In this document: positions 35,397 to 44,972 of the stretch, one piece after another
Numbering within the stretch: position 1 is the first letter of the stretch
How the letters are laid out: each line of letters begins with the position of its first letter
NCBI RefSeq assembly: GCF_003368325.1
Contig: NZ_CP031466.1
Coordinates: 310,001 to 374,000, forward strand
From: Paraburkholderia caffeinilytica
GTDB taxonomy: Bacteria; Pseudomonadota; Gammaproteobacteria; Burkholderiales; Burkholderiaceae
Direction of reading: 5' to 3'
DNA: 64,000 bases
Position numbers and translations under genes: made by a program
Notes under the pieces: generated by a model
The model's database searches: none
Told to the model about the DNA's origin: nothing
The model's input: the letters and a program-made list of their open reading frames with translations, nothing else

Positions 35397-36703
35397 TCTC
35401 GAAAAATCTAAAGCTGAGTGCTCTATATCTCGCATCACGACCACCGTATCCCGCTAGGGGAGGTCGAGAACGGCTTATAGCGCAAAGCATTGAATTTCTC
35501 GCGCCGGAGTATGACCTTCATGTGGTGATTTTTTGTCGGAGCGACGAAAAACCGGACGTGGCTAGCATCCTCGCATTGGGTTGCAAGTCCGTTAAGTTAG
35601 TCCAGCTTCCCGGGGCTCTGGAGGTTTTTACCAACATACTTACTCGTCGCCTGCATTCGTTACAGGAGAATTTGTTCTTCTCAAGACGGACGCGTTCTGC
35701 TGTGCGCAGACTAGTGTCCAGCGGAATCAGCGTTGTCATAGCTGACATGTTGCGAACTGGACAGTACTGTGAAGACATGGACGTGCCGAAAGTGCTCGAT
35801 CTTGATGATCTTCTATCTGAGCGTTATCGCCAGTTTCTGGTCAATGGATGCAAGCAGACGGTATTCGGGACATTTTCGAAGCGAACTCCGAAGTCGTTGT
35901 TGGTGGTTGAGCCTCTCTTGAGAAGACTGATTTTGGAGCGAGAGCGAAGAATGATGGCGAGGCGTGAGATAAGTACGCCAAATCGGTTCGATGTGACTTT
36001 TCTGACCTCTGAAACTGAGGCGAGTCAGCTTCGCGGTGACGGCACAAATGCGAGGGTGTACGCAAATCCGCAGGCAGCCATAGCATCCGCCTACGATTGG
36101 AGAATGACCGGTCATGCTGAGAAATTAGTTCAATGTTTCTTCATTGGAAATCTGCACACATCCCAGAATCTCGCCTCCTTGAAATTTATAGTTCGCGAGA
36201 TTATGCCGATCGTACTTGACCAGGGATTGGATATTCACGTTCACGTTGTCGGTGAATACGACGCCCGAGCGATCGAGGCGGCGAGCGGATGCAATCGTGT
36301 GACGATGCACGGATTCATCTCTGATCTCTCGGAAGTCGTACAGCGCTGCTCGATTGCACTTTTGCCCATTGCGGAAGGCACCGGAGTCAAGACGAAGATA
36401 TTAGATGCTATGGCCATGGGAATCCCTGTCATCACGAATGGATTGGGGGTTGAAGGGCTTTCCGTCGTGCACGAACGAGATCTATTGATTGCCGAGACTG
36501 CGCGGGAGATTGCAGATCAAATATTTCGCTTGAATCTGGATAGCGTGTTGGGAGAGCGTTTGTCCGAACAGGCCAAGAGCTACGTTGCCAGGAACCATGA
36601 TCCGACACTGCTGCGCGAGCGGTTTCGGGAACATGTTTTTACGGCTTTAGAAGTGGGGCGAGCCCGACTGACGTATTCGTCTCCGGGTGCGGTAAGTCGC
36701 TAG
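35393..36703 (+). CDS. GT4-type glycosyltransferase
   Basis: 436 residues, overlapping wza by 4 bp (ATGA). N-terminal GT-B part ([35 protein letters not shown]) and C-terminal nucleotide-sugar site ([36 protein letters not shown]). It adds one sugar to the lipid-linked EPS repeat at the cytosolic face. The resemblance to sugar transferases of exosortase-type EPS loci is loose. Donor and acceptor are unknown. Confidence 0.87.
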   Translation: MISKNLKLSALYLASRPPYPARGGRERLIAQSIEFLAPEYDLHVVIFCRSDEKPDVASILALGCKSVKLVQLPGALEVFTNILTRRLHSLQENLFFSRRTRSAVRRLVSSGISVVIADMLRTGQYCEDMDVPKVLDLDDLLSERYRQFLVNGCKQTVFGTFSKRTPKSLLVVEPLLRRLILERERRMMARREISTPNRFDVTFLTSETEASQLRGDGTNARVYANPQAAIASAYDWRMTGHAEKLVQCFFIGNLHTSQNLASLKFIVREIMPIVLDQGLDIHVHVVGEYDARAIEAASGCNRVTMHGFISDLSEVVQRCSIALLPIAEGTGVKTKILDAMAMGIPVITNGLGVEGLSVVHERDLLIAETAREIADQIFRLNLDSVLGERLSEQAKSYVARNHDPTLLRERFREHVFTALEVGRARLTYSSPGAVSR

Positions 36704-36856
36704 GTTGTGTCGCAGAGCGATTTCGGATCATTGGTGCCGCGGAGTATCGAGCTAGAGATCGGCGGCGACAACGGCCGGTTAGAGGAAATTTGCCTCCCGA
36801 GCCGACCTATTTGAATGCCATTGAACCGGTAGTATCCATCGGGGAGCGCTGTTCCT

Positions 36857-37381
36857 ATGACCTCAAAAATTGGTGGCTTGATATTAGCTCTGGCGCTTTT
36901 CTCCGCTGCCGGCATTGAGCCCGCGATAGCGAAAACGTTGTTACCGATCGATCCATTGGTGTCGTCCTCAGGTACAGCAGTGCATCCGGCTGACGGATCG
37001 TCAACGCCACGTTCGATGAACCGCAGGGCTTCTCCGGAGCAACTGCTCGCGCCGCGCTCGTCTGGCACTACGCGATCGGATCGGACATCTCCACGTTCAA
37101 ACATTTCTAGTCGTAACAGCCAGGACCGGAACTCACTGCTTACAGACGATCTGGTCAGCGGCCTGGAGATGCGCACTGGCTTCACGGGAGGAGGGAGAAA
37201 CCCTCGATCAACTACCGCGGCAATGAGCGGTGCAGATTTAGGGGAAGCAGGCGTCAGTCTGTCGCAGTCGTTAAGTAACGGGCAGTACAACAATTCTTCC
37301 ACGCAAAAAGGGCGCCGGAGATCTGCCACCTCGGGAGACTTGTGTCTCGGGGCCATCTCTAGTCTGCAGTGTGGCGAATGA
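36857..37381 (+). CDS. Hypothetical exported protein, low complexity
   Basis: 174 residues: signal peptide MTSKIGGLILALALFSAAG to AIA-K (~residue 25), then a Ser/Thr/Arg/Asn-rich disordered region (SRNSQDRNS, RRRSATSGD) and a short C-terminus with two Cys (LCLGAISSLQCGE). No family recognised. A spacer of 153 bp separates it from the glycosyltransferase. It may be a small periplasmic protein linked to EPS. Confidence 0.6.
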   Translation: MTSKIGGLILALALFSAAGIEPAIAKTLLPIDPLVSSSGTAVHPADGSSTPRSMNRRASPEQLLAPRSSGTTRSDRTSPRSNISSRNSQDRNSLLTDDLVSGLEMRTGFTGGGRNPRSTTAAMSGADLGEAGVSLSQSLSNGQYNNSSTQKGRRRSATSGDLCLGAISSLQCGE

Positions 37382-37433
37382 TTCTTCAACGTTATGCGGC
37401 CGCAACCAGGCGATCTTCGACGAATTCATAAGC

Positions 37434-37883
37434 ATGAACATCTCTAGCATCTTGGTCGTTTGCACCGGAAACATATGTCGCAGTCCTATGGCGGCAGGAG
37501 TGTTGAGGGATGCATTGCCGCGTATCAGTGTGAAGTCGGCAGGATTGCAAGCTTTGATCGGGCAGCCCGCGGACAGGATTGCAATCGAATTGCTTCGCAC
37601 ACGAAAGATCGATATTTCGCCGCATAGGGCACAGCAATTGAACGGTTGGCTATGTTCAACAGCAGATCTGATCCTTGTTATGGATAACGAGCAAAAGAGT
37701 GCAATCGAGCGGCACTCTCCGGTACTAACTGGAAGGGTATACAAGCTCGGTCATCATGAAAACCTCGATATACCAGACCCCTATAAGAAGGGGCAGAAGG
37801 CGTTTGAACGGTCTCTCAATCTTATTGACGCTTCCGTTGAGCGATGGGCCCAGTACATCGAATACCTGGAAATGGCGCGGTGA
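37434..37883 (+). CDS. wzb: Low-molecular-weight protein tyrosine phosphatase Wzb
   Basis: 149 residues with the active-site loop VVCTGNICRSP (Cys10, Arg16) and the general-acid region IPDPYKKG. It dephosphorylates the tyrosine kinase Wzc encoded next, keeping its oligomerisation cycle running. The family-typical start is ATG 37434, not the longer upstream frame. Confidence 0.92.
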   Translation: MNISSILVVCTGNICRSPMAAGVLRDALPRISVKSAGLQALIGQPADRIAIELLRTRKIDISPHRAQQLNGWLCSTADLILVMDNEQKSAIERHSPVLTGRVYKLGHHENLDIPDPYKKGQKAFERSLNLIDASVERWAQYIEYLEMAR

Positions 37884-37952
37884 GCAGTTCGCATCGACGT
37901 GCTTTTGCTCATAACGACGTCGGTGAAATCACAAGAATGGTGAAAGATAAAA

Positions 37953-40178
37953 ATGAATAATCTAGCCCAGGATTTTCGGTCTCACGAGGACGATTCTGAC
38001 GCACTCGATCTGTCAGCGGTGGTCGATGTCGTGATAGAAAATCGTTATTGGATATCTGCAATTGTTGGAGTTTTTTTGCTCCTCGGTGGGCTTTACTCGT
38101 TTCTTCGCTCCCCAATCTACCGCGCAGACGTCATGGTGCAGATTGAAGATGGCACGAGTTCGACGAGTAACGGTCTACTTGCAAATATAGCCCCTTTGCT
38201 TGACATGAAGTCATCGGCAGATGCTGAGATCCAGCTATTGGGATCGCGGTTGGTGGTCTCGGCTGCGGTGGACAAACTGCACTTGTTTATAAACGCAAAT
38301 CCACGATATTTTCCAATTGTCGGGAAATGGATTGCAGGCCACAACAAAAAAATGTCAGAGCCTGGTCTGTTTGGCATTGGAGGATTTGTCTGGGGCGCTG
38401 AATCAATCGATGTCAGTACGTTCGATGTTCCACGCGTCATGGAAGATGATCTCTTTCGAATCGAAGTATTGGGCAACGGGCGATTTGAATTGTCAGGCGC
38501 TGACCTTGATGGTCCGGCTACCGGCGTGGTAGGCGAAACGTTGAATGTACAGACATCGTCTGGTCCAATTGTCCTCCGGGTGATGGCGCTTGATGGTGGG
38601 AAGGGTGCGCAATTTGACTTGACGCGTTCGTCTCGCCTGGAAACGATCACGCGTCTCCAGGAAAAGCTGGATATCACACAAAAGGGCAAGGACTCCGATG
38701 TACTCTCTGCGACCTACGACGGAACTGACCCGGAACTTGTTAGCCGTGTCATGAACGAGATCGGCGCACAGTACGTGAAACAAAACGTGCTGCGGAAGAC
38801 CGAAGAGGCGCAGCGATCAATCGATTTTCTGGATGTTCAACTCCCACTGCTCGCCGAAAAACTCCGCCAATCGGAGGATAAATATAACAAAACGCGCCAG
38901 CATCTCAGTACGGTCAATCTAGGTGACGAAGCTGGGCTCGTGTTGCAGCAGTCGGTAGAGGTGGAGACTCAGTTGACGGCGCTTCGACAAAAGCGAACTG
39001 ACCTCGGCTCGCGATTCGCCACGACTCACCCGGCTATGCAAGCGCTCGATGCGCAAATTGCCGCACTTGAAACCCGTTCGAAAGATATCGACGCTCAGAT
39101 CAAGCAGCGGCCGCTTATCGAGCAAAACGTATTGCGTGATACGCGTGACGTGCAGGTGAATCAGGAACTCTACTTAACACTTCAGGACAACCTCCAGCAA
39201 TTGAAATTGGTGAAGGCCGGCAAAGTCGGTAGTGTGAGGCTTGTCGATGCCGCTCCAGTTCCGGAAAAGCCGATATGGCCGCGCGCGATTGTCATCATTC
39301 CGCTGGCGTTCCTAGGGGGGCTCTTTGTCGGCTTCGCAGTCGCTCTGGTGAGAAGCCGGCTATTTGGCGGTGTTAGCGATTCACGCGACATTGAGCGCAT
39401 TCTGGGTATCAACGTGTATGCGACGGTGCCGATCAGTACGGAGCAGCGGCGCATTGATCGAAGAATTGGATCAGCCGGTGGAAAGACGACACTACTTGCC
39501 GTGCAGTTTCCAAACGATCCCGCCATTGAAAGTCTTCGTAGCTTCAGGACCGCATTGCAATTTTCGATGGTCGAGTCAACGAATAATCGGGTGATGTTTA
39601 CGGGCTCTCTACCCGGCGTGGGAAAGTCGTTTGTCTCTGCAAACTGTGCTGCCGTTCTTGCACTATCTGGTCGGAAAATTCTTCTTATCGACGCTGACGT
39701 CCGGAAGGGACATATTCATCGCTATCTAGGCTTAGGTCGCTCTGCAGGATTTGCAGAATTGTTAGCGGGTGTTGTCGATGAGGGTACGGCGATCCAACGG
39801 ACAGATGTACCAGGTTTGGAGTTCATTTCCGCCGGCGCTGTTTCGACCAACCCTGGTGAAATATTTCACTCGGGGCGTCTGGTCGGCCTGATAAATAGCC
39901 TGTCTTCGAAATATGACCTTGTGATTATCGATACGCCTCCTGTACTGGCGGTGGCGGATGCCGCGGTACTGGCGCCGCATTGCGGAGCTACTTTTTTGGT
40001 GGCGCTGGCGGGATCCACGAAAGTGGCTGAACTAGGCGAGTCTGCGAAGCGCCTAGCCCAGGTCGGTGTGTACGCGAAAGGCGTGGTGTTCAACGGAGTC
40101 AATCCAGCGCTCGGCAAGTACGGCTATGGGTCCGCGTATGGCGGCTATCGCCACGCGGAATACACATACGGGAAATAG
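37953..40178 (+). CDS. wzc: Polysaccharide co-polymerase/tyrosine autokinase Wzc
   Basis: 741 residues in one chain, as in proteobacterial Wzc. N-terminal Wzz domain between membrane segments near 30-50 and 445-465, with long coiled coils in between. The cytosolic kinase has Walker A GSLPGVGKSF, Walker A' ILLIDADVRKG and Walker B LVIIDTPPV. The tail KYGYGSAYGGYRHAEYTYGK holds six tyrosines for autophosphorylation. It controls chain length and export with Wza and Wzb. Confidence 0.95.
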   Translation: MNNLAQDFRSHEDDSDALDLSAVVDVVIENRYWISAIVGVFLLLGGLYSFLRSPIYRADVMVQIEDGTSSTSNGLLANIAPLLDMKSSADAEIQLLGSRLVVSAAVDKLHLFINANPRYFPIVGKWIAGHNKKMSEPGLFGIGGFVWGAESIDVSTFDVPRVMEDDLFRIEVLGNGRFELSGADLDGPATGVVGETLNVQTSSGPIVLRVMALDGGKGAQFDLTRSSRLETITRLQEKLDITQKGKDSDVLSATYDGTDPELVSRVMNEIGAQYVKQNVLRKTEEAQRSIDFLDVQLPLLAEKLRQSEDKYNKTRQHLSTVNLGDEAGLVLQQSVEVETQLTALRQKRTDLGSRFATTHPAMQALDAQIAALETRSKDIDAQIKQRPLIEQNVLRDTRDVQVNQELYLTLQDNLQQLKLVKAGKVGSVRLVDAAPVPEKPIWPRAIVIIPLAFLGGLFVGFAVALVRSRLFGGVSDSRDIERILGINVYATVPISTEQRRIDRRIGSAGGKTTLLAVQFPNDPAIESLRSFRTALQFSMVESTNNRVMFTGSLPGVGKSFVSANCAAVLALSGRKILLIDADVRKGHIHRYLGLGRSAGFAELLAGVVDEGTAIQRTDVPGLEFISAGAVSTNPGEIFHSGRLVGLINSLSSKYDLVIIDTPPVLAVADAAVLAPHCGATFLVALAGSTKVAELGESAKRLAQVGVYAKGVVFNGVNPALGKYGYGSAYGGYRHAEYTYGK

Positions 40179-40183
40179 CTGTC

Positions 40184-41404
40184 ATGGCGATCAAGATAAA
40201 ACCCCTTGGAGTGGGACGGTCTGTCCGGGCACTGTGTCTGATGATGACCTTGGCGATTCTGACGCAGCGATTTGCCATTCCTCTTGGCGCCACCCAGCTT
40301 CCGGTAGCGTTTCTGCTGTACTGGGCGACGGTCCTATGGCTCACGATTGATGGATTAACGGTGCCGCACAAACTCAATGCAATCGTTCTTTGGGTTTCGT
40401 TCGGCTTGATCTTGCTGTGCTCGTTGAGTACCTACGGAAAAACATCTATTAGTTCGTTGCTGTACTTGCTCGCCTTATACCTCCCACTGACGATGGGCGC
40501 TACACGATCTGTAACGCGCGAGAATACGCGCGAAGTGGCGCGATACTTTGTTTTTCTAATGGTGTTATTTTCTATTGTTGGAATATGGCAGTATTTCAGT
40601 CAGCTAATTTTGCACATTCCCTACACGGATCCAATCGGGAATTTGCCTGACGCAGTAATAATGCAGGGTTATTTAGCCAGTTATCCAGTTTCATATGGCG
40701 GAGACTTGTATAAGTCGAATGCATTTGTATTTCTCGAGGCGTCGTTTCTTTCCCAGTTTGTTGCTTTGGCGATTGTTATCGAGCTGAGTTTCTGGAGAAG
40801 GTTGTGGGTTTTATCGACACTCTTGCTGGGTCTTTTGGTGACATTTTCAGGGACAGGTTTGATGCTACTTGTTGCAGTGACACCTTTCATCTTGATAAAA
40901 AATATAAAAAGTTTAAAGGTGATTGCTCTAACGGTGGCAGCAATTGTCGTTCTTGTTGGAACCGTTATTATGCGGCCGGAGGTAATGGTCCGGGTAGCCG
41001 AGTTTGGCACTTCTGATACGAGTGCATCTGCAAGGTTTATCGAGCCGTTTACCCGAATGGCACGATACTCAACGAGAACCACTAGTAGCTTGATTGCGGG
41101 ATATGGTGCCGGTTCCTCTGACCGATTGGGAAGTGCAGGTGACTCGCTGGTCAACTATTCGGCAATACCGAAGGCAATAATCGAATATGGCTTGCTCGGC
41201 GGCCTTCCACTACTTCTGGCTATAGCCGCCTGCATAACATTGTCTGTCGGTTCGTTGCCGCTTGTGACAGCTCTTGTATTGACGCATTTTGTGTTGTCCG
41301 GTGCGCTTCTTCAGCCAATTTCCGTGATGCTTATTTATTTTTTTAATGTGAGTACCGTTCGAAAAAAGCGTCTGGTTCGGCGCGATCTTACGGCCTCAAT
41401 TTGA
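40184..41404 (+). CDS. wzy: EPS repeat-unit polymerase (Wzy-like)
   Basis: 406 residues, about 10-12 membrane segments, with the larger periplasmic loops typical of the O-antigen ligase/polymerase family (PYTDPIGNLPDAVIMQGYLASYPVSYGGDLYKSNAFVFLEASFLSQF, and GYGAGSSDR later). It would polymerise flipped repeat units. The gene starts 5 bp after wzc, and its TGA overlaps a TTG at the head of the next gene. Codon use is noticeably more AT-rich than in flanking regions. Sequence conservation in this family is low, so the call rests on topology and context. Confidence 0.8.
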   Translation: MAIKIKPLGVGRSVRALCLMMTLAILTQRFAIPLGATQLPVAFLLYWATVLWLTIDGLTVPHKLNAIVLWVSFGLILLCSLSTYGKTSISSLLYLLALYLPLTMGATRSVTRENTREVARYFVFLMVLFSIVGIWQYFSQLILHIPYTDPIGNLPDAVIMQGYLASYPVSYGGDLYKSNAFVFLEASFLSQFVALAIVIELSFWRRLWVLSTLLLGLLVTFSGTGLMLLVAVTPFILIKNIKSLKVIALTVAAIVVLVGTVIMRPEVMVRVAEFGTSDTSASARFIEPFTRMARYSTRTTSSLIAGYGAGSSDRLGSAGDSLVNYSAIPKAIIEYGLLGGLPLLLAIAACITLSVGSLPLVTALVLTHFVLSGALLQPISVMLIYFFNVSTVRKKRLVRRDLTASI

Positions 41405-41415
41405 TCGAGGGAATA

Positions 41416-42576
41416 ATGAAATCAGGTAATTGTGACGAGCTCCTGTGCTCTTCCGCTCGATTGATTGTCATCTCTCACGTTAAAGATGAGACTGGTGCGA
41501 ATGGTGGCTCCGTATATACGAGAAGTGTTGTAGATATATTAAAAGGGGCTTTCATGGATGTTCAGACTGTGTACGTTCATGAAAAACAGATTAAGTGGAA
41601 AAAATTGAGAATTATCGCGGCATTTTTAGGCGCGATGGTATCGGGTTTGCCTGCGAAGGCACTATACTTTCTGTCGTTTGATGCGGCACGTCGGATCAAA
41701 CTTGCTGCTGTTGCAGGAAGGGCTGATCTCGTTATTTTTGATCATCTGGAAACGTCGATTTATTCAAGGATGATAAGTGATAAAACCAGAACTATTTTAA
41801 TACAGCATAACGATGAGGTTAAGCTCCACACGAGTCGGGGTCGCGGATTGAAATGGCGACTGGGGCGAAATATGTTTGCATCCGATGTAGCCAGACTTGC
41901 TAAATTCCAATCCAGGTCGTATGAGAGAATAAAAAATGTAATTTTTCTCTCTGCCGATGAATCGGCAGCCGCTGAAAGCAGCATTGCTAGCAGGTTTACA
42001 CTGTTGCCGTCCTTTGACTATCAGCCGGCGAAGGTGCGGGATTCTTCCCGAGCCGGCAAGGATATCGTCTTCATTGGAAACATGAATTGGTGGCCGAACA
42101 TCGAAGCTGTTAATTGGTTTGTGAATGAAATTCTCGGCCTATTAGATAATGACGTTACGTTCCATTTGGTCGGCCATGGCTCGCATCGCTGGAGTCGGTC
42201 CAACTTACGAGTCAAAACACACGGATTCCTTGAAAATCGGGACGAGGCGTGGGGAATCTCGCCTATATTTATAGCGCCAATTAGACTTGGGGCGGGCGTA
42301 AATATCAAAGTCGCGGAAGCAATTTACAATGGACGCTCGTTAATTGCTACTCCACAGGCATTAAGGGGGATTCCATTTGAAAAAGATGAAGCCATTGTGG
42401 TAGTGGAGAGTAAGGCGGATTGGGTGGAGTGCTTGAATGATCCGCTTCGCCTCGAGGAGCTAGCCGTGGCAATTCCAAAAGATGCAAACCGTGACTTGTT
42501 CAAACGTAGTCGCGGAGGGAGGTCTCTCGTCAAATACGTCGAGAAAATTTTGACGGCGCAGGTTGTTCAAGGCTGA
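41416..42576 (+). CDS. GT4-type glycosyltransferase
   Basis: 386 residues from ATG 41416, with CGAGGGA before it. N-terminal part SHVKDETGANGGSVYTRSVVDILKG and the C-terminal donor-site region FIGNMNWWPNIEAVNWFVNE ... FIAPIRLGAGVNIKVAEAIYNGRSLIATPQALRG identify a GT-B retaining glycosyltransferase. AT-rich codon use. One of four glycosyltransferases in this unit that extend the lipid-linked repeat. Confidence 0.85.
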   Translation: MKSGNCDELLCSSARLIVISHVKDETGANGGSVYTRSVVDILKGAFMDVQTVYVHEKQIKWKKLRIIAAFLGAMVSGLPAKALYFLSFDAARRIKLAAVAGRADLVIFDHLETSIYSRMISDKTRTILIQHNDEVKLHTSRGRGLKWRLGRNMFASDVARLAKFQSRSYERIKNVIFLSADESAAAESSIASRFTLLPSFDYQPAKVRDSSRAGKDIVFIGNMNWWPNIEAVNWFVNEILGLLDNDVTFHLVGHGSHRWSRSNLRVKTHGFLENRDEAWGISPIFIAPIRLGAGVNIKVAEAIYNGRSLIATPQALRGIPFEKDEAIVVVESKADWVECLNDPLRLEELAVAIPKDANRDLFKRSRGGRSLVKYVEKILTAQVVQG

Positions 42577-42580
42577 TGAC

Positions 42581-44023
42581 ATGGAAATCAGGTTGTCTTC
42601 AATCGTAAAAAAGGGCGGCGCGCAGCTGATTTCATCGATTTTAATGGCGGTTCTTCAGCTCTTGCAGATCAGTGTTATTGCGCGCTCCTTTTCTGCAGCA
42701 TCGTTAGGTATTGTGTCTATCAACCTCATCATCGTGGCCATCGCCACCGTATTTTCGGATTTCGGCCTGCAAAGCTTTGTAATTCAAGATAAGAGGGATA
42801 TGAAATTTACGGTGCTGGATGTTCGGACGGTGCTGCCGATATTTATATCTGCAACGGTCGTGATTAGTCTCGTTGGTGCGTGCTTGGCTCGATATTGTTT
42901 CGGCGCCTCGGATATCGGAAATGCATTGCTGTGGATTGCGCCTGCGATGCCATTGACCGTGATAAGCGGCCCGGTTCAAGGCATCGCAGTTCGGGAGCTG
43001 CATATCGAGCGTCTGGCATTTGCTGAGTTCGCCGGGAAAGTGTGCGGTGTGGCGACAACTGTCTTCATGGCGTTGTTTGAACATGCAGTGGTGTCCGTGA
43101 TAGCCGGATTCTACGTGTCGCAGGTTGTCAGATTGTTGCTCTTGCATGAGACCGCTCTTGCTTTGTTGATAGCACCACGAGGCCAGGAACGTTCAGCCGG
43201 AAGGCGTGGAGTCATAGTGTCGTATGCGGTGGCGCAGATGCTCGGCCAGGTTTCGAATACGTTGGCGGCCAAAGCTGACGAACTGATCGTCGCGGCGGCC
43301 ATGCCTCTAGAGACATTCGGCATTTATTCTTCGATGAAGCAACTGGTTATTCAGGCGGTCGCTTTCGTTGCACCTGTGGTGCGGAGGTTGACTATGCCGT
43401 TTTTCGCGAGTCACAGAGGCGGGGCATCCGAAAAATCCCGGCTTACACCGAATAATTTAATTTGCTGGTCCAACGCCGTTTATATAGGTTTTTTTGTTTC
43501 TTTGGCGTTAGCTTCAGAACCATTAACGAGGTTTATATTTGGATCGAAATTTATAAATCACACGGACTGGCTGATTTTATTCGCTGTGCTCTGGTCGGTT
43601 CGCACATTTGCCGGGGGTGCCATCTCGGCATATCTTCAAAGTACGGGTGCTCCGCTTGCGGATTTCTGGTGGACGCTTGTCCAGCTTATCGTGCAGACGA
43701 CTGTGATGCTGATGACTTCGCCGAGCGGAGTCTATGTAATGTTAATCAGCGCAATAGTCAGCTATTTGGTTGTTGCTGTCTTGGGCTATCTGACTATTTA
43801 TAGATGGAAATCTCGGGTGTCGGTTTGCGAGGTGGTGGTTATTATAATAATCCCTGCGTTGTCGTACTACGTCATTGGTCTGTCTCTGCTTTGGCTCGAA
43901 TCGGCGTTTGAAATATACTGGATTGACGCTGTGTGTGTATTAATATTTATGTGTGCCGTCATCGCTGTGACGAGCGTAACTTCGGGAGATCGACGAATCT
44001 TATTTAAAAGGAGCGCTGTATGA
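42581..44023 (+). CDS. wzx: EPS repeat-unit flippase (Wzx-like)
   Basis: 480 residues, 12-14 predicted membrane segments, MATE/PST superfamily layout beginning IVKKGGAQLISSILMAVLQLLQISVIARSFSAASLGIVSINL. It moves the lipid-linked repeat unit across the inner membrane. The start ATG 42581 is 4 bp past the previous stop. The stop overlaps the start of the next gene (ATGA). Confidence 0.85.
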   Translation: MEIRLSSIVKKGGAQLISSILMAVLQLLQISVIARSFSAASLGIVSINLIIVAIATVFSDFGLQSFVIQDKRDMKFTVLDVRTVLPIFISATVVISLVGACLARYCFGASDIGNALLWIAPAMPLTVISGPVQGIAVRELHIERLAFAEFAGKVCGVATTVFMALFEHAVVSVIAGFYVSQVVRLLLLHETALALLIAPRGQERSAGRRGVIVSYAVAQMLGQVSNTLAAKADELIVAAAMPLETFGIYSSMKQLVIQAVAFVAPVVRRLTMPFFASHRGGASEKSRLTPNNLICWSNAVYIGFFVSLALASEPLTRFIFGSKFINHTDWLILFAVLWSVRTFAGGAISAYLQSTGAPLADFWWTLVQLIVQTTVMLMTSPSGVYVMLISAIVSYLVVAVLGYLTIYRWKSRVSVCEVVVIIIIPALSYYVIGLSLLWLESAFEIYWIDAVCVLIFMCAVIAVTSVTSGDRRILFKRSAV

Positions 44024-44964
44024 ATAAGATTGGGGGAAACGTTCCTGTTGTTGTGTTCGCATATAACCGCCCTCGGCATCTTGAAGCGACGTTATGGGCA
44101 CTGCGGTCCGCTCACGGTGCAAGTGAAATAGATTTGTTGATATTTTGCGATGGCCCTCGAAGCGAGAGCGAACAAAATCCAGTGAATGAGGTTCGCGATA
44201 TAGCGCAAAATGCGCAAGGCTTTCGAAGCGTGAAAGTGTTCGCTTCGAGCGAGAATTGTGGACTGGGTAATTCAGTAATTCGAGGGGTTGGCTACGCCTT
44301 GTCATTCTATGAATCCGTCATTGTTATCGAGGATGATGTTGAAGTTTCACCTGGCTTTTTGGTTTACATGCATGGTGCATTGCATGAGTATGTAAATAAT
44401 AATAAAGTCTTTTCTATATCTGGTTATTCTCCTCCGGTTGAAGGGCGGGAGCGTTTCGGTAATGGTTTTTTTATTCCGAGAATCTGCTCGTGGGGTTGGG
44501 CCACGTGGCGGGATAGATGGCAATCTGTAGATTGGAATGTCGGAGAATACGCGCTATTTATAAAGGATCGATCTCGGCGCCTGGAGTTTTGTCGCGCGGG
44601 ACGCGATATGCTTGATATGCTGATCAACCAGGTAGAGGGTGAGTCCGAATCCTGGGCGATTCGTTTTGATTTTGCGCGGTTTATATCTGGAGATGGATTA
44701 ACCTTGTATCCTTCGTCGTCACTGGTAAAAAATAGTGGAATGGATGGGAGCGGTGAGCATTTTGAAAAATCGCGGCGTTACCGGACTCAAATGAGCGAGA
44801 GAACGGAATTTGTCTTCCCTCCGCTTGTTGAGGAGGCAGGCGAATTGACCGTTGCATTCTCAGCATTTTATCCGAGAAGGCTGCGCAGTCGACTGGCTAT
44901 ATGGGCGAGACGGATGCACGTTCATGGTCCCGCACGTAAAGCATTTCGCTTTGTACTTCGCTAG
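44020..44964 (+). CDS. GT-A-type glycosyltransferase (family 2-like)
   Basis: 314 residues. N-terminal nucleotide-sugar fold VPVVVFAYNRPRHLEATLWALRS, followed by the metal-binding VIVIEDDVEVSPGFLVYMHGAL; the SWGWATWRDRW block is typical of a subgroup of EPS sugar transferases. Four-base overlap with wzx. Inverting transferase, sugar unknown. Strongly AT-rich. Confidence 0.83.
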   Translation: MNKIGGNVPVVVFAYNRPRHLEATLWALRSAHGASEIDLLIFCDGPRSESEQNPVNEVRDIAQNAQGFRSVKVFASSENCGLGNSVIRGVGYALSFYESVIVIEDDVEVSPGFLVYMHGALHEYVNNNKVFSISGYSPPVEGRERFGNGFFIPRICSWGWATWRDRWQSVDWNVGEYALFIKDRSRRLEFCRAGRDMLDMLINQVEGESESWAIRFDFARFISGDGLTLYPSSSLVKNSGMDGSGEHFEKSRRYRTQMSERTEFVFPPLVEEAGELTVAFSAFYPRRLRSRLAIWARRMHVHGPARKAFRFVLR

Positions 44965-44972
44965 GAGACCAG